The translations under genes were made by a program, and so were the position numbers. Shown one piece after another: positions 32,103-40,290 of a stretch of 64,000 bases of DNA. Below the pieces are notes generated by a model. It did no database searches and was not told the origin of the DNA. It was given only the letters and a program-made list of their open reading frames with translations. Source of the stretch: Methanocalculus natronophilus (lineage in GTDB: Archaea; Halobacteriota; Methanomicrobia; Methanomicrobiales; Methanocorpusculaceae); NCBI RefSeq assembly GCF_038751955.1, contig NZ_JBCEXH010000006.1, positions 1-64,000 of the forward strand. The letters are read 5' to 3'. How positions within the stretch are numbered: the stretch's first letter is position 1; each line of letters opens with the position of its first letter.

Positions 32103-33098
32103 TCAGGGCCCGCCAACCGGCGTATACTCTCCCGTCACCTCGCTCAGGTATACACCCGACCCAAGCCACCACTCATCATTCACCGGGAGGACATAGCCTA
32201 TTTTCAGCTCCTCGCGGTTCCCTTCATCAGGGTTTGGCCAGATAAAGACAACAAAACCGCCGCCCTCCCCTGCTGCCTCTGCGAGAGACTGGATCACCGT
32301 CATGCCATAGATGCATTCCCTGCCGCTGAGATCCATCCCGATTTTTGCAGCCAGGTGCGGATGCCCGATCAGTGTCCCGTCATACCGGTAGGCATAGAGA
32401 TAATGGCCCTGTTCATTCACAAACCTCCCGTTGAGATCCGATATCTCAGTAAGGGCCGCCTCATCCCCCTCTGATAGAGCATAGAGGGCCCCGTCCTCAA
32501 CCAGCGCAATCATCCCGGAGACAACCGGGGGGTGCGGCTCATGAGGACTGAGGTCAGTGAGGGCAACACCGGATCCGATCCACCAGCCCTCGCCTGCCGG
32601 GAGGACATACCCAAGCTTCGGCTCATAGGTTTCATATGCCGCCTCATCGATCCCGGCCTCTGAGGGGCGCGGATAGAGATAGGTGATGAATCCCCCGCCT
32701 GCAAGGGCAACGTCCCGGCCTATCCGGATCACCGGCAGGCCCCGGCTGTCTCTCCAGTCGGATCGGTTAAGCCCGACACTCCGGGTTTCATAGGGATGGG
32801 CAAGCAGGATGCAGTCATCATCATAGGCATAAACATACCAGCCGCCATAGGAAAACGCACCATCAGGATCACCAAATACAGCCAGAGCCTCTTCTTTTCC
32901 GGCATCTGCCGCATATGATACGGCATCCTGCATATATGACTCAAGTGACGAAATCGTCATGGTCGCATACTGCCCCTCCCCGGATGGACAAACAGAATCA
33001 ACAGAGACAAAATCATCCGGTACCGGCTCCTCTTCAGCAACACACCCGGCACAGGCAAGCAGCAGCACCAGGAAGAGACCAACAATCCAGTATTTCAT
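32103..33098 (-). CDS. Lipoprotein with two tandem Cache-like sensor domains
   Basis: A 331-residue lipoprotein: hydrophobic signal then lipobox LLACAGC with Cys19. Two similar halves follow. The first has GGWYVYAYDDDCILLAHPYETRSVG, GGGFITYLYPRP and KLGYVLPAGEGWWIGSGVALTDLS. The second has GHYLYAYRYDGTLIGHPHLAAKIG, GGGFVVFIWPNPDEG and KIGYVLPVNDEWWLGSGVYLSEV. This is the repeat structure of single-Cache domains, which bind small ligands outside the cell. No transmembrane or signalling domain is attached, so it may pass ligands or signals to a partner protein. It is flanked by two tRNA genes on the same strand. Confidence 0.85.
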   Translation of the reverse strand: MKYWIVGLFLVLLLACAGCVAEEEPVPDDFVSVDSVCPSGEGQYATMTISSLESYMQDAVSYAADAGKEEALAVFGDPDGAFSYGGWYVYAYDDDCILLAHPYETRSVGLNRSDWRDSRGLPVIRIGRDVALAGGGFITYLYPRPSEAGIDEAAYETYEPKLGYVLPAGEGWWIGSGVALTDLSPHEPHPPVVSGMIALVEDGALYALSEGDEAALTEISDLNGRFVNEQGHYLYAYRYDGTLIGHPHLAAKIGMDLSGRECIYGMTVIQSLAEAAGEGGGFVVFIWPNPDEGNREELKIGYVLPVNDEWWLGSGVYLSEVTGEYTPVGGP

Positions 33099-33160
33099 TA
33101 TAGTTGTTCATTGGGAGAAGATGCCAAAAAGATAACGTTTGTGAAAATAGGGAAGAAAAG

Positions 33161-33231
33161 TGCATCGACCGGGAATTGAACCCGGGCTATTGGCTTGGAA
33201 GGCCAAAGTCATACCACTAGACCATCGATGC
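33161..33231 (-). tRNA. tRNA-Gly (anticodon TCC)
   Basis: On the minus strand the acceptor GCATCGA pairs with TCGATGC. The anticodon stem TTGGC/GCCAA closes the loop CTTCCAA with anticodon TCC (reads GGA, GGG). The T-arm contains GTTCAATTC. Length is 71 bases including the discriminator A, and CCA is not encoded. No intron is seen. Confidence 0.95.
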
Positions 33232-33323
33232 AATGCGTCATTTATATTGATGCTGAAGAGATTTAAGGATTGTGTAACGAGCGTTCACTGCTTCTGTTTC
33301 TTCGGAAAAAAAAAGGAAGGTTG

Positions 33324-34205
33324 TTACCATCCTCCCCGAATCTCCTGGTTCACCTTTTCCAGGTTTTCGATCCGCTTCTCAAGCGGGGGGTGGGTTGAGA
33401 AGAGCTCCATCAGGGACTGGCCGGAGAGCGCAGGGATGATGAAGAACGCATTTGCACCTTCAACCTCCTGTTTCTTCGCCGGTGGAACAGCCTCCATTCT
33501 GCTGCTGATCTTCATAAGGGCATTGGAGAGAGCCTGCGGATTATTGGTGATATATGCAGAGCCCCGATCTGCTGCAAACTCGCGGTACCTTGAGAGCATC
33601 CGGATGAGCAGGGTTGCCGCAACCCAGACCAGGATCGCAACAATCCAGGCAATGATCCAGGGATTGCCTTCCCGCCTGTCAAAAAGCGAGGCAAAGAGTG
33701 CGTTCTGGATGATCAGTGCCGCAACCATCGCAAGGAAACTTGCAATCGTCAGCGTCATCACATCACGGTTCTTGATATGGGCAAGCTCATGGGCAACAAC
33801 AGCCTCAAGCTCATCCTTTGTCAGAAGCCGCATGATCGAGTCGGTCACAGCCACAACGCCCTTTTTAGGACTTCTGCCGGTTGCAAATGCATTTGGAACC
33901 GGAGACTGCATAATTGCCACACGAGGCTTTGGCATATCAGCAGTGGCACAGAGCCGCTCAACCATCCGGTGCAGCTCGGGATACTCATCTTCCTCAACAA
34001 CCCGTGCACCAGTACTCATCAGCACAAGCTTATCTGAGAAATAATACTGGCTGAATGCCATCACAAAAGCAATTCCTATCAGAAGCTGGAGTGACAGCCC
34101 CAGTACAGCACCCAGTACCGTGAGGAAGACGAGGTAGACAAGGAGCAGTAAAAACCACGTTATCATAACCCTCGTCGTGAGGCCAAAGTCGCGCTTCCAT
34201 TTCAT
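33324..34205 (-). CDS. htpX: Membrane zinc metalloprotease HtpX
   Basis: A 293-residue M48-family protease for quality control of membrane proteins. Two N-terminal hydrophobic segments lie at about residues 14-36 and 37-55. Zinc site HELAH is at 139-143, with the third ligand Glu in SRYREFAADRGSAYIT. Further hydrophobic segments lie near 151-170 and 187-205. The C-terminal FSTHPPLEKRIENL, typical of the family, is present. NAFATGRSPKKGVVAVTDSIM near 105-125 is also characteristic. All catalytic residues are intact. It stands alone, divergent from thi4. Confidence 0.95.
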   Translation of the reverse strand: MKWKRDFGLTTRVMITWFLLLLVYLVFLTVLGAVLGLSLQLLIGIAFVMAFSQYYFSDKLVLMSTGARVVEEDEYPELHRMVERLCATADMPKPRVAIMQSPVPNAFATGRSPKKGVVAVTDSIMRLLTKDELEAVVAHELAHIKNRDVMTLTIASFLAMVAALIIQNALFASLFDRREGNPWIIAWIVAILVWVAATLLIRMLSRYREFAADRGSAYITNNPQALSNALMKISSRMEAVPPAKKQEVEGANAFFIIPALSGQSLMELFSTHPPLEKRIENLEKVNQEIRGGW

Positions 34206-34308
34206 ACCCTTTATTTTTCATCTTTGGTAAGATAATACCTGCGAACAGGATCACCATCTGAAGAGAATATTAGTAATACCAGCACACCTATATCGAGTGA
34301 GGAATCAG

Positions 34309-35076
34309 ATGAAACTCGATGAAGTGACAATCAGCAGGGCAATTGTCGAGACACACGCACGAATCTTCTCAGAATATCTCGATCTTGACATTGCCATTGT
34401 CGGTGGAGGACCATCAGGACTGACATGCGCAGCACTTGCAGCAGAAGATGGACTGCGTGTTGGGATCATCGAGAAGAAACTGTCTGTCGGCGGAGGGATG
34501 TGGGGAGGAGGGATGACCTTCCCGCGTATCGTCGTCCAGGAAGAGGCCCGCCGTCTCCTTGACAGATTTGCCATATCCTACGAGGAATACCGTTTAGGAT
34601 ACTACGTCGCCAGCTCAGTTGAATCAGTTGCAAAACTGACTGCTGCTGCCTGTGACGCAGGAGCAGAATTTTTCAACCTTACTTCAGTCGAAGATGTCGT
34701 AATCAAGGAAGATGGCAGGGTCAGCGGCCTTGTCATCTCGGGAACACCAGTTGAGATGAGCAGGCTCCATGTCGACCCCCTGACGCTTGCAGCAAAAGTA
34801 ACCATCGATGCAACCGGCCACGATGCAGTCGTTGCCCATTGTGTCAGGAAGAAGGGAGGAGACCTGGTAATCCAGGGCGAGAGCTTCATGTGGGCTGAAC
34901 GTGCAGAGACAAATATCATCAGCCACACCCGCGAGATATTCCCAGGACTCATCGCCTGTGGAATGGCAGCAAATGCGGTCGCCGGAGAGGCCCGGATGGG
35001 CCCGGTATTCGGAGGGATGCTCCTCTCGGGCGAACGGGCAGCAGAACTTGCCAGGGAACAGCTTGGATGGATGTGA
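34309..35076 (+). CDS. Thiazole synthase Thi4, sulfide-dependent archaeal type
   Basis: Makes the ADP-thiazole precursor of thiamine from NAD and glycine. The 255-residue protein has the dinucleotide-binding IAIVGGGPSGLTCAALAAEDG near residues 26-46, GGGMWGGGMTFPRIVVQEEA, and KVTIDATGHDAVVAHCV. The C-terminal MGPVFGGMLLSGERAAELA is also conserved. At the position of the sacrificial Cys of yeast Thi4 there is His (SRLHVDPLTL), as in methanogen enzymes that use free sulfide and act catalytically. A few archaeal homologues are called ribose 1,5-bisphosphate isomerase, which I consider less likely. The ATG at 34309 follows GAGG; a GTG at 34297 would add four residues. No TPP riboswitch was seen upstream. 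Confidence 0.9.
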   Translation: MKLDEVTISRAIVETHARIFSEYLDLDIAIVGGGPSGLTCAALAAEDGLRVGIIEKKLSVGGGMWGGGMTFPRIVVQEEARRLLDRFAISYEEYRLGYYVASSVESVAKLTAAACDAGAEFFNLTSVEDVVIKEDGRVSGLVISGTPVEMSRLHVDPLTLAAKVTIDATGHDAVVAHCVRKKGGDLVIQGESFMWAERAETNIISHTREIFPGLIACGMAANAVAGEARMGPVFGGMLLSGERAAELAREQLGWM

Positions 35077-35091
35077 GGGAGGAATGGGGCA

Positions 35092-35751
35092 ATGGAATCT
35101 CCGGACCAGGACAATGCAGAGGCGCTTGCCGATATCGCCTTTGGGATCTTCACCATCTATTTTGGAAAGGTAATGGAAGAGGCAGACACGCCGGTCTTCC
35201 AGCTGCTCCAATCAGAACCCCAGCTTGTAGAGGCCTGCAGGAAGACGTTTGCGCGTTTTCAGGACGAATATCCGCCTCTGGCAGATGCACTCCTCTCGAC
35301 AGTCGGCGGGTGTGATGAGATCTGCTGCCTCTACCAGCTTGGTGAGGGCATACTCCCATCGGAGACACACAGAATGCACTGGATCATCCAGGACGCACCC
35401 GGAGTCGATCCCGAGTCTGTCAATGCAGAAGATGCAGGCAAATGGCTGATATTTCTCCCGCGAGATACGGCAGATGATATCTGGATATCAGTCAGGGATG
35501 AAACCTGGGCAGGAAATCTTGGAATCTCTGCGAAAGTAAGCACAGTCAAGGAAAATCCCGAATCAAGAGACGAGCGGCTTGTCATCTATGTCTATACCAG
35601 CGACTGGCAGGATGTTGATGAGGTGATGCGTGTCCGTGAGCGCCTCAGGGATTTTGGGATCACTGATCGTATCGGATATAAACGAAATATCGAAACCTTC
35701 GCAGGGGAGTACAGCTCCGCTGGAAAAAGAGTCACATATTACAACGCATAA
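35092..35751 (+). CDS. Bles03/DUF1917-family protein
   Basis: A 219-residue protein. The C-terminal about 120 residues match the Bles03 (DUF1917) pattern: GKWLIFLPRDTADDIWISVRDETWAGNLGISAKVST, then RLVIYVYTSDWQDVDEVMRVRERLRDFGITDRIGYKRNIETFAG. This fold resembles the phosphothreonine-lyase/OspF-like topology, but no enzymatic activity is established for the family. The N-terminal 100 residues are helical and acidic and look specific to methanogens. It lies 15 bases after thi4 and may be cotranscribed; a link to thiamine synthesis is unproven. Confidence 0.78.
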   Translation: MESPDQDNAEALADIAFGIFTIYFGKVMEEADTPVFQLLQSEPQLVEACRKTFARFQDEYPPLADALLSTVGGCDEICCLYQLGEGILPSETHRMHWIIQDAPGVDPESVNAEDAGKWLIFLPRDTADDIWISVRDETWAGNLGISAKVSTVKENPESRDERLVIYVYTSDWQDVDEVMRVRERLRDFGITDRIGYKRNIETFAGEYSSAGKRVTYYNA

Positions 35752-35762
35752 AAAATAAAAAC
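35749..35762 (-). terminator. U-rich terminator after rpl40e
   Basis: Two A-tracts on the plus strand (minus-strand U-tracts) lie between the convergent DUF1917 and L40e stops, directly after the L40e stop on the minus strand. Confidence 0.4.
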
Positions 35763-35775
35763 GAACGGAAAAGGA

Positions 35776-35922
35776 CTATGCCTTCCGTTCCTTGTTCTTT
35801 GTTCTGAGCTGGTTTGAACCACATTTCCGGCAGGTTTTTGCGCGGATTGCGTTACGGGCATTGCATTTCATGCAGACCTTGACATTGAGAAGTCGTGCTT
35901 CAGCTTCTGGAAACCGTGCCAT
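35776..35922 (-). CDS. rpl40e: 50S ribosomal protein L40e
   Basis: A 48-residue zinc-ribbon ribosomal protein. The sequence [20 protein letters not shown], then [14 protein letters not shown] and [14 protein letters not shown], is the archaeal L40e form. The four zinc Cys are at 17, 20, 31 and 34. In eukaryotes this protein is made as a ubiquitin fusion; here it is free-standing. GGTG lies upstream of the ATG. It is the last gene of the run that begins at aIF2-gamma, 64 bases after the ITPase stop. Confidence 0.93.
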   Translation of the reverse strand: MARFPEAEARLLNVKVCMKCNARNAIRAKTCRKCGSNQLRTKNKERKA

Positions 35923-35986
35923 AGTAAACACCAAGAGATATGCGTTCTTATAAGTGGACGTTTTAACGTCTTAACCATTGTTGTAT

Positions 35987-36520
35987 TCAGTCGCCACGGG
36001 AGACGAACCAGTCGCGGAAGAGAGCAAGGGCTTTTCCCCTGTGCGATACGGCGCTTTTTTCTGAAAGCGGCAATTCGGCGAGTGTTCGTGTATCAAATAA
36101 GAAGATTGGGTCGTACCCAAATCCTCCCAAACCTCGCGGCGCGCCGGTAATAATCCCGTCAATCCTGCCAGTGAAGACTTCAATCCCCTCGGGAGAAGCA
36201 TAGGCAATCGCAGTCTCAAAGTACGCAGATCGATCTGCCTCCCCTTCAAGAAGCTTCAGGATACCGCCGTTCCCAATCGTCTTCATACAGTATGCCGCAC
36301 AGGTGCCGGGAAACCCGTTGAGCGCAGGAACAAAGAAACCGGTATCATCCACAATTAAAGGCCGCCGCAACAGGTTCCATGCAGTTTCAGCTTTTGCACG
36401 GGCAACGGATCTGACATCATCATGCCTGAGTTCGGGGATCTCACAATCAACCTGCTCGATCTGCGCGATACCTGAGAAGAATGAGGCGACTTCATCAACC
36501 TTGTGAGGATTGCCTGTCAC
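35987..36520 (-). CDS. XTP/dITP diphosphatase (RdgB/Ham1)
   Basis: Removes non-canonical purine nucleoside triphosphates such as dITP and XTP. From the GTG at 36520 it is 177 residues and begins TGNPHKVDEVASFF, the substrate-binding TGNxxK loop. VDDTGFFVPALNGFPGTCAAYC carries catalytic acids, GRIDGIITGAPRGLGGFGYDPIFL is the second signature, and SEKSAVSHRGKAL the third. The GTG start would lose the first beta-strand. Five codons upstream in frame are CTG AAG ATC ACC GTT, giving the expected xKITVVTGN. That CTG at 36535 overlaps the Kae1-Bud32 stop as CTGA, so it may be the true, unusual start. Confidence 0.92.
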   Translation of the reverse strand: MTGNPHKVDEVASFFSGIAQIEQVDCEIPELRHDDVRSVARAKAETAWNLLRRPLIVDDTGFFVPALNGFPGTCAAYCMKTIGNGGILKLLEGEADRSAYFETAIAYASPEGIEVFTGRIDGIITGAPRGLGGFGYDPIFLFDTRTLAELPLSEKSAVSHRGKALALFRDWFVSRGD

Positions 36521-36531
36521 AACGGTGATCT

Positions 36532-38100
36532 TCAGAGATAGCGCCCCCGGAGTTCGATCTCATGCTCCCGGACAATGACATCATCGGCACCCTCAAACGT
36601 CTCCCGGTATCCTTTCATAAACGCCTCTTTCAGAACAGGGGCATCCTCCCTTGTACTTTCGAGTGTCTGGAAGAAGACATGGAGATCAACACCCCGCGCC
36701 TCGATCTCAGACGTCACATGGCCAAGGCCGAAATCGATTGGGACAACATCGCCATCTCTTTCGATCATGTTGCTCGTGGTCAGATCACCATGGACGATTC
36801 CACCAGTATGAAGCTTCCCGACCATCCTGCCAGCCTCTTCGGCTAGATCAGGGTCAAGCGTATACTTCAGGACAGATCCATTAATCTCCTCCATCACGAT
36901 CGTATCAGAGGTCAGATCCCTGATCACCGGCGTAGGTACACCGGCACGCCGGGCAGAGACAAGAATCCGCGCCTCTGCCCGGGTGCGCTCGCGGATAAGT
37001 TCAGCATCAAGCTGTGGATGGCGGTACCCCTTCTTCAGGCGCCGCTTCCATGCATTCCCTGACGAGAGCGTTACCTGAGCCTCAGCACCCCGAAGGCCAA
37101 TATCCAGGGCCTCTGCATCAAATACGGATCCGGTATCGCTTCGCCAGGTCACCTCAACCTGATCTGATCGATAGACCGGGTTGACGCATGAGTCCGAAAC
37201 CGGGATCGTCTGGCCGCTTTCAAGCATGATCCTGCCGGTATAGGCGATCATGGCACCATTGTCGCCCATATAGAGACGCTCAGGCACAGCAAACGATGCG
37301 CCCCGCTCCCTGCACATCTGCGCAAGCATCTCCTGCATCCGTGCATTCACCCCGACACCGCCAACCAGGATCACCTCGTTCTTTCCGGTATGGGCAAGAG
37401 CCCGCTCTGTCACCTCGACACACATGGCAAACGCCGTCTCCTGGAGACTGCAGCAGACATCCGGCAACGGGGCATCTGCATCCCTTGCAGCAGACACAAG
37501 CCCTGAAAACGCGAGATCCATTCCTTTCACCGTGTAGGGAAGCGGGAAGTACGAGCCCTTTTTTGCCAGGTCTTCGACAACCGGCCCGCCGGGATGGGGA
37601 AGAGCATGGTGGCGGGCAAACTTGTCAAGCGCATTGCCGATCCCGATATCCAGCGTCTCGCCAAATATCCGGTATCTGCCATTTAAATAACCGAGAACCT
37701 GAGTATTTGCACCACTCGCATAGAGTACAATCGGATCAGTAAACCCCGTTTTAAACCTGCCGATCTCGATATGGGCAACACAGTGGTTGACCCCGACAAG
37801 AGGCACTCCAAGACCAAGCGCAAGCGAGCGGGCAGCAGTTGCAACCGTTCTGAGGCAGGGTCCAAGGCCCGGGCCCTGTGAGAAGGCAACAGCTGAGATA
37901 TCATCAGCTTCTGCAAGCGCAGCGCCGATCACATCCTTCATCACAGCCGCATGGTGCTGGGCAGCCTCACGGGGATGAATACCACCATGTGGCGGAGAAT
38001 AGGCAGAGGACGATATTGTTACCAGATCGTCATCAAAAACAGCGGCACTGAGGTTCCATGCAGTCCCCTCAATTCCCAGTACCTGCCCGATACGAGGCAT
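36532..38100 (-). CDS. Bifunctional Kae1-Bud32: tRNA t6A threonylcarbamoyltransferase and kinase/ATPase
   Basis: A 522-residue fusion of two KEOPS subunits. Residues 1-325 are Kae1 (TsaD family): VLGIEGTAWNLSAA, HHAAVMKDVIGAAL, and the metal-binding HCVAHIEIGRF, which transfers the threonylcarbamoyl group to A37 of ANN-decoding tRNAs. Further motifs are GIGNALDKFARHHALPHPGGP and YMGDNGAMIAYTG. Residues about 335-522 are Bud32, a small RIO-like kinase: a P-loop-poor N-lobe with KKGYRHPQLDAELIRERTRAEARIL, then the catalytic loop HGDLTTSNMI and PIDFGLGHV. The same fusion is known in several euryarchaea. It precedes the ITPase with a near overlap and follows S27ae by nine bases. Confidence 0.95.
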   Translation of the reverse strand: MPRIGQVLGIEGTAWNLSAAVFDDDLVTISSSAYSPPHGGIHPREAAQHHAAVMKDVIGAALAEADDISAVAFSQGPGLGPCLRTVATAARSLALGLGVPLVGVNHCVAHIEIGRFKTGFTDPIVLYASGANTQVLGYLNGRYRIFGETLDIGIGNALDKFARHHALPHPGGPVVEDLAKKGSYFPLPYTVKGMDLAFSGLVSAARDADAPLPDVCCSLQETAFAMCVEVTERALAHTGKNEVILVGGVGVNARMQEMLAQMCRERGASFAVPERLYMGDNGAMIAYTGRIMLESGQTIPVSDSCVNPVYRSDQVEVTWRSDTGSVFDAEALDIGLRGAEAQVTLSSGNAWKRRLKKGYRHPQLDAELIRERTRAEARILVSARRAGVPTPVIRDLTSDTIVMEEINGSVLKYTLDPDLAEEAGRMVGKLHTGGIVHGDLTTSNMIERDGDVVPIDFGLGHVTSEIEARGVDLHVFFQTLESTREDAPVLKEAFMKGYRETFEGADDVIVREHEIELRGRYL

Positions 38101-38109
38101 AGAGAAAAA

Positions 38110-38265
38110 TTATTTGTTAAATTCCGTGAAACCGCACTTTCCACACGAGACACGATCGGAATGGTTCGCAAGGAAGACACCCGGTCCGCAGCGCGGGCAA
38201 TGCCGTTTCTCTGCTACCGCAGACTCACCATCCACTTTATAGTGTTTATAACGGCCGCCTGCCAT
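38110..38265 (-). CDS. rps27ae: 30S ribosomal protein S27ae
   Basis: A 51-residue zinc-ribbon protein: [14 protein letters not shown], then CPRC (residues 23-26) and CGKC (41-44), ending GFTEFNK. This is the archaeal S27ae form, without the ubiquitin domain of eukaryotes. A strong ribosome site (GGAGGAGTGA) precedes the ATG. It starts two bases after the rps24e stop, so the two ribosomal proteins are translated in tandem. Confidence 0.94.
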   Translation of the reverse strand: MAGGRYKHYKVDGESAVAEKRHCPRCGPGVFLANHSDRVSCGKCGFTEFNK

Positions 38266-38267
38266 AC

Positions 38268-38561
38268 TCACTCCTCCGCTTCTGCTTTCGGCTGACCGCG
38301 TGAGAGGAGGAAATCGCGTTCTGTCCGGGTGCGGGCTTCTGCTGTATCATAGATACGGGCAAGACCCTTCCCTGTCCGGGAACCATACTGCATATTGACT
38401 GAGTCAAGTACAATCAGGTCCTCCCGGGCATTCTGAAGGGCTCCAAGCTTTCCGGTGATCTGCATTCTTGACGGGGTTGCGCCATCAAACGTCAGGGTAA
38501 ACTCCAACTCATTCCTCAGCAGGAGTTCATTTCTTGTATTGGCTGTGATGTTAATCTCCAT
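38268..38561 (-). CDS. rps24e: 30S ribosomal protein S24e
   Basis: A 97-residue small-subunit protein. [32 protein letters not shown] is the family N-terminus and [23 protein letters not shown] is the conserved core loop. The C-terminus is acidic (KAEAEE). The ATG at 38561 is chosen by family length; the open frame extends upstream without resemblance. It lies 28 bases after the dephospho-CoA kinase gene and two bases before rps27ae. Confidence 0.95.
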   Translation of the reverse strand: MEINITANTRNELLLRNELEFTLTFDGATPSRMQITGKLGALQNAREDLIVLDSVNMQYGSRTGKGLARIYDTAEARTRTERDFLLSRGQPKAEAEE

Positions 38562-38589
38562 CAATATCCCAGAATTATTCTCCTGATAC

Positions 38590-39093
38590 TTATTTAATAC
38601 TGGCGTTCTCCCGGGTAAAATACGAGAGAAGAATAGTTGCCTCCTTGCGGGCAGACTCATCAATCTTCCTCATAACAACACCTTCACCGGGCTGGCCATA
38701 GAGGACAAGTGCTCCGTCAGGCGATGCGATGACAAGAGGAATAACCGCGAGATCTTCTTCGCCATCCACAAAGACGAGTGCAGGAGGATTGGCAATTGCC
38801 TCATGAAGCCCCCTGACCAGATCATCGGTGATGGTACCTGCCGGGTTTGTCACCCTGATGTACCGGGCGCCTGCATAGAGAGGGGTCTTGAGAAATGGTG
38901 AGCGCATAGAGTAGCCATCGATGACGACGATGTCAGGATAGATACCGCGCGAGAAGAGTGAGTCTGTGACCACATCACCTACGGTATAGACGACGTTTCC
39001 GGCAAGGTATGGAATCACCTGGGAGATATCAGAAAAGAGTGTGCCAAAGGGCTTTCTCAGGAAGTCGCGGCATTCATCCTGGAGGCGGAGCAT
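38590..39093 (-). CDS. GTP-dependent dephospho-CoA kinase
   Basis: A 167-residue DUF359 protein, the archaeal enzyme for the last step of coenzyme A synthesis, using GTP. Recognisable segments are LAGNVVYTVGDVVTDSLFSRGIYPDIVVIDG near residues 31-61, KTPLYAGARYIRVTNPAGTITDDLV, and VFVDGEEDLAVIPLVIASPDGALVLYGQPGEGVV. These Asp/Gly loops are conserved in the family. The ATG at 39093 overlaps the spt4 stop by one base (TGATG). Its position between spt4 and rps24e is widely conserved in euryarchaea and supports the call. Confidence 0.92.
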   Translation of the reverse strand: MLRLQDECRDFLRKPFGTLFSDISQVIPYLAGNVVYTVGDVVTDSLFSRGIYPDIVVIDGYSMRSPFLKTPLYAGARYIRVTNPAGTITDDLVRGLHEAIANPPALVFVDGEEDLAVIPLVIASPDGALVLYGQPGEGVVMRKIDESARKEATILLSYFTRENASIK

Positions 39094-39299
39094 CAGCGGA
39101 CCTTCAGAGCATACCTTCCGGGAAGGTCTATATTCATCTTTTCTGCTATCGCGGAATGTTTTGGATCGATGATAACCAGATACCCCTGCCAGTCTGTGGA
39201 GAGGTTTGCATCCCCACAGACAACGCACGCCTCCTTATCTGACTCAAGCACCCTGTGGCATTGCCTGCAGACCTGATCCTGCTTCTTACGCGCTGGCAT
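39093..39299 (-). CDS. spt4: Transcription elongation factor Spt4 (RNA polymerase subunit E'')
   Basis: A 68-residue zinc-finger partner of Spt5 that keeps the RNA polymerase clamp closed. Zinc ligands are CRQC (residues 12-15) and CVVC (26-29). The remainder, STDWQGYLVIIDPKHSAIAEKMNIDLPGRYALKVR, matches the family with the DWxGxvxiiDPxxSxiA motif. The ATG at 39299 lies inside the 3' end of rpo7 (14-base overlap). Confidence 0.95.
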   Translation of the reverse strand: MPARKKQDQVCRQCHRVLESDKEACVVCGDANLSTDWQGYLVIIDPKHSAIAEKMNIDLPGRYALKVR

Positions 39300-39867
39300 G
39301 GCCACCTTTCTCCGAGGAAAGTTTCGCATCTTCATCGGCAAGCCACGATGCGGTTCCAAGCCCTGCCTGCCTCATTGTCAGACCAATCTTGCTCTCACGC
39401 GGCTCACGCTCATTTAATGAGAGAGAGACGATCCGCGCCCTGACACTATCTCCAACACCGATTGTCCTCTCAGACTGCTGGCAGACCAGGCGGGAGTTCT
39501 TCTCGTCATGATTGATGAAGTCATCTGATATCTGGCTCACATGCAGCATTGCATCAATTGGGCCAAGGCTGACGAACGCTCCAAATCCTGTCGTCTCAAC
39601 AACAAGCCCCTCAATGACCTCCTGGAGAGCAAGGCGAAGCGCCAGGGCTTCAAACGTGACATCATAGTACACCGCCCCATCCCCGGGGATAATCTCGCCT
39701 TCCCCAATCTCGTCAATTGCGGTAACGACAATGAAGATCCCGATCTCCTTATCAATGCTCCCTTCGAGCTGTTCCTGGAGAACATCAAGGAGAACAACCC
39801 TGAGATCCTCACCAAGACGGTGGGCGGGAACCCGGACCTTATCGGCTAATTTCAGTTTATAATACAT
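39286..39867 (-). CDS. rpo7: DNA-directed RNA polymerase subunit Rpo7 (E')
   Basis: The stalk subunit that with Rpo4 binds nascent RNA. The 193-residue protein has the N-terminal tip domain (MYYKLKLADKVRVPAHRLGEDL, then GIFIVVTAIDEIGEGEIIPGDGAVYYDVTFEAL). The S1/OB domain follows (EVIEGLVVETTGFGAFVSLGPIDAMLHVSQISDDFI). Its place between the PIN gene and spt4 is the conserved archaeal order. The ATG follows the PIN stop by nine bases. The C-terminus (LADEDAKLSSEKGGHASA) is an extra hydrophilic tail overlapping spt4. Confidence 0.95.
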   Translation of the reverse strand: MYYKLKLADKVRVPAHRLGEDLRVVLLDVLQEQLEGSIDKEIGIFIVVTAIDEIGEGEIIPGDGAVYYDVTFEALALRLALQEVIEGLVVETTGFGAFVSLGPIDAMLHVSQISDDFINHDEKNSRLVCQQSERTIGVGDSVRARIVSLSLNEREPRESKIGLTMRQAGLGTASWLADEDAKLSSEKGGHASA

Positions 39868-39876
39868 ATCTCACAC

Positions 39877-40290
39877 CTATTTTCTGATGAGTTCCAATCG
39901 TTTCTGATTTCTTAATACTATCACAGGCAACCCTTTCTGAAGGAGGGCCTCTTTTAATTTCCGATCATTTGTCAGGACATGAGCAGAAAGGGCTTCTGCC
40001 TGAATGGCAACGATCTCATCAACCGGGAGATTTGGATTCCCGGGAGGAAGAGTCCTGCACCCTGATGCAAGCGTCAGGCCAAATCGTGCTGCCGCAGCCG
40101 ATTTCCCCCGACCCTGTGCAAGCGCCCTCAGTTCATGCACCACTTCAGCCGGCACAACCGGCTCATAGGTGCCATAGATCTCCTGCAGGCCGGCGAAGAT
40201 ATCCACACCGGACCGTTGGGGGATCAGGAGCGCATTGGTGTCCAGGAGAACAACTACTCGGTCAGAACCCCCATTCCGATCAGCCGCCAT
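39877..40290 (-). CDS. PIN-domain ribonuclease-like protein (Fcf1/Utp24 type)
   Basis: A 137-residue PIN protein from the ATG at 40290, which has AGGT about ten bases upstream. It overlaps the 3' end of aIF2-gamma by 37 bases. Catalytic acids are in [19 protein letters not shown] near residues 12-30, [23 protein letters not shown] and [31 protein letters not shown]. This is the archaeal form tied to the aIF2-gamma/rpo7 cluster, related to rRNA-processing Fcf1, and is not a toxin of a toxin-antitoxin pair because no antitoxin is beside it. A role in pre-rRNA cleavage is plausible from context. Confidence 0.88.
   Translation of the reverse strand: MAADRNGGSDRVVVLLDTNALLIPQRSGVDIFAGLQEIYGTYEPVVPAEVVHELRALAQGRGKSAAAARFGLTLASGCRTLPPGNPNLPVDEIVAIQAEALSAHVLTNDRKLKEALLQKGLPVIVLRNQKRLELIRK

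Noticed and set aside
33160-34044. Plus-strand open frame of 294 codons over tRNA-Gly and htpX.
   Set aside because: It begins inside the tRNA gene and is antisense to the intact HtpX protease.
34206-34308. TPP riboswitch before thi4.
   Set aside because: The conserved CUGAGA and GAUAAUGCCAGC-like elements are not present.
39877-40290. PIN gene as the toxin of a VapBC pair.
   Set aside because: No small antitoxin gene is adjacent; the position between aIF2-gamma and rpo7 is the conserved place of a housekeeping PIN protein.
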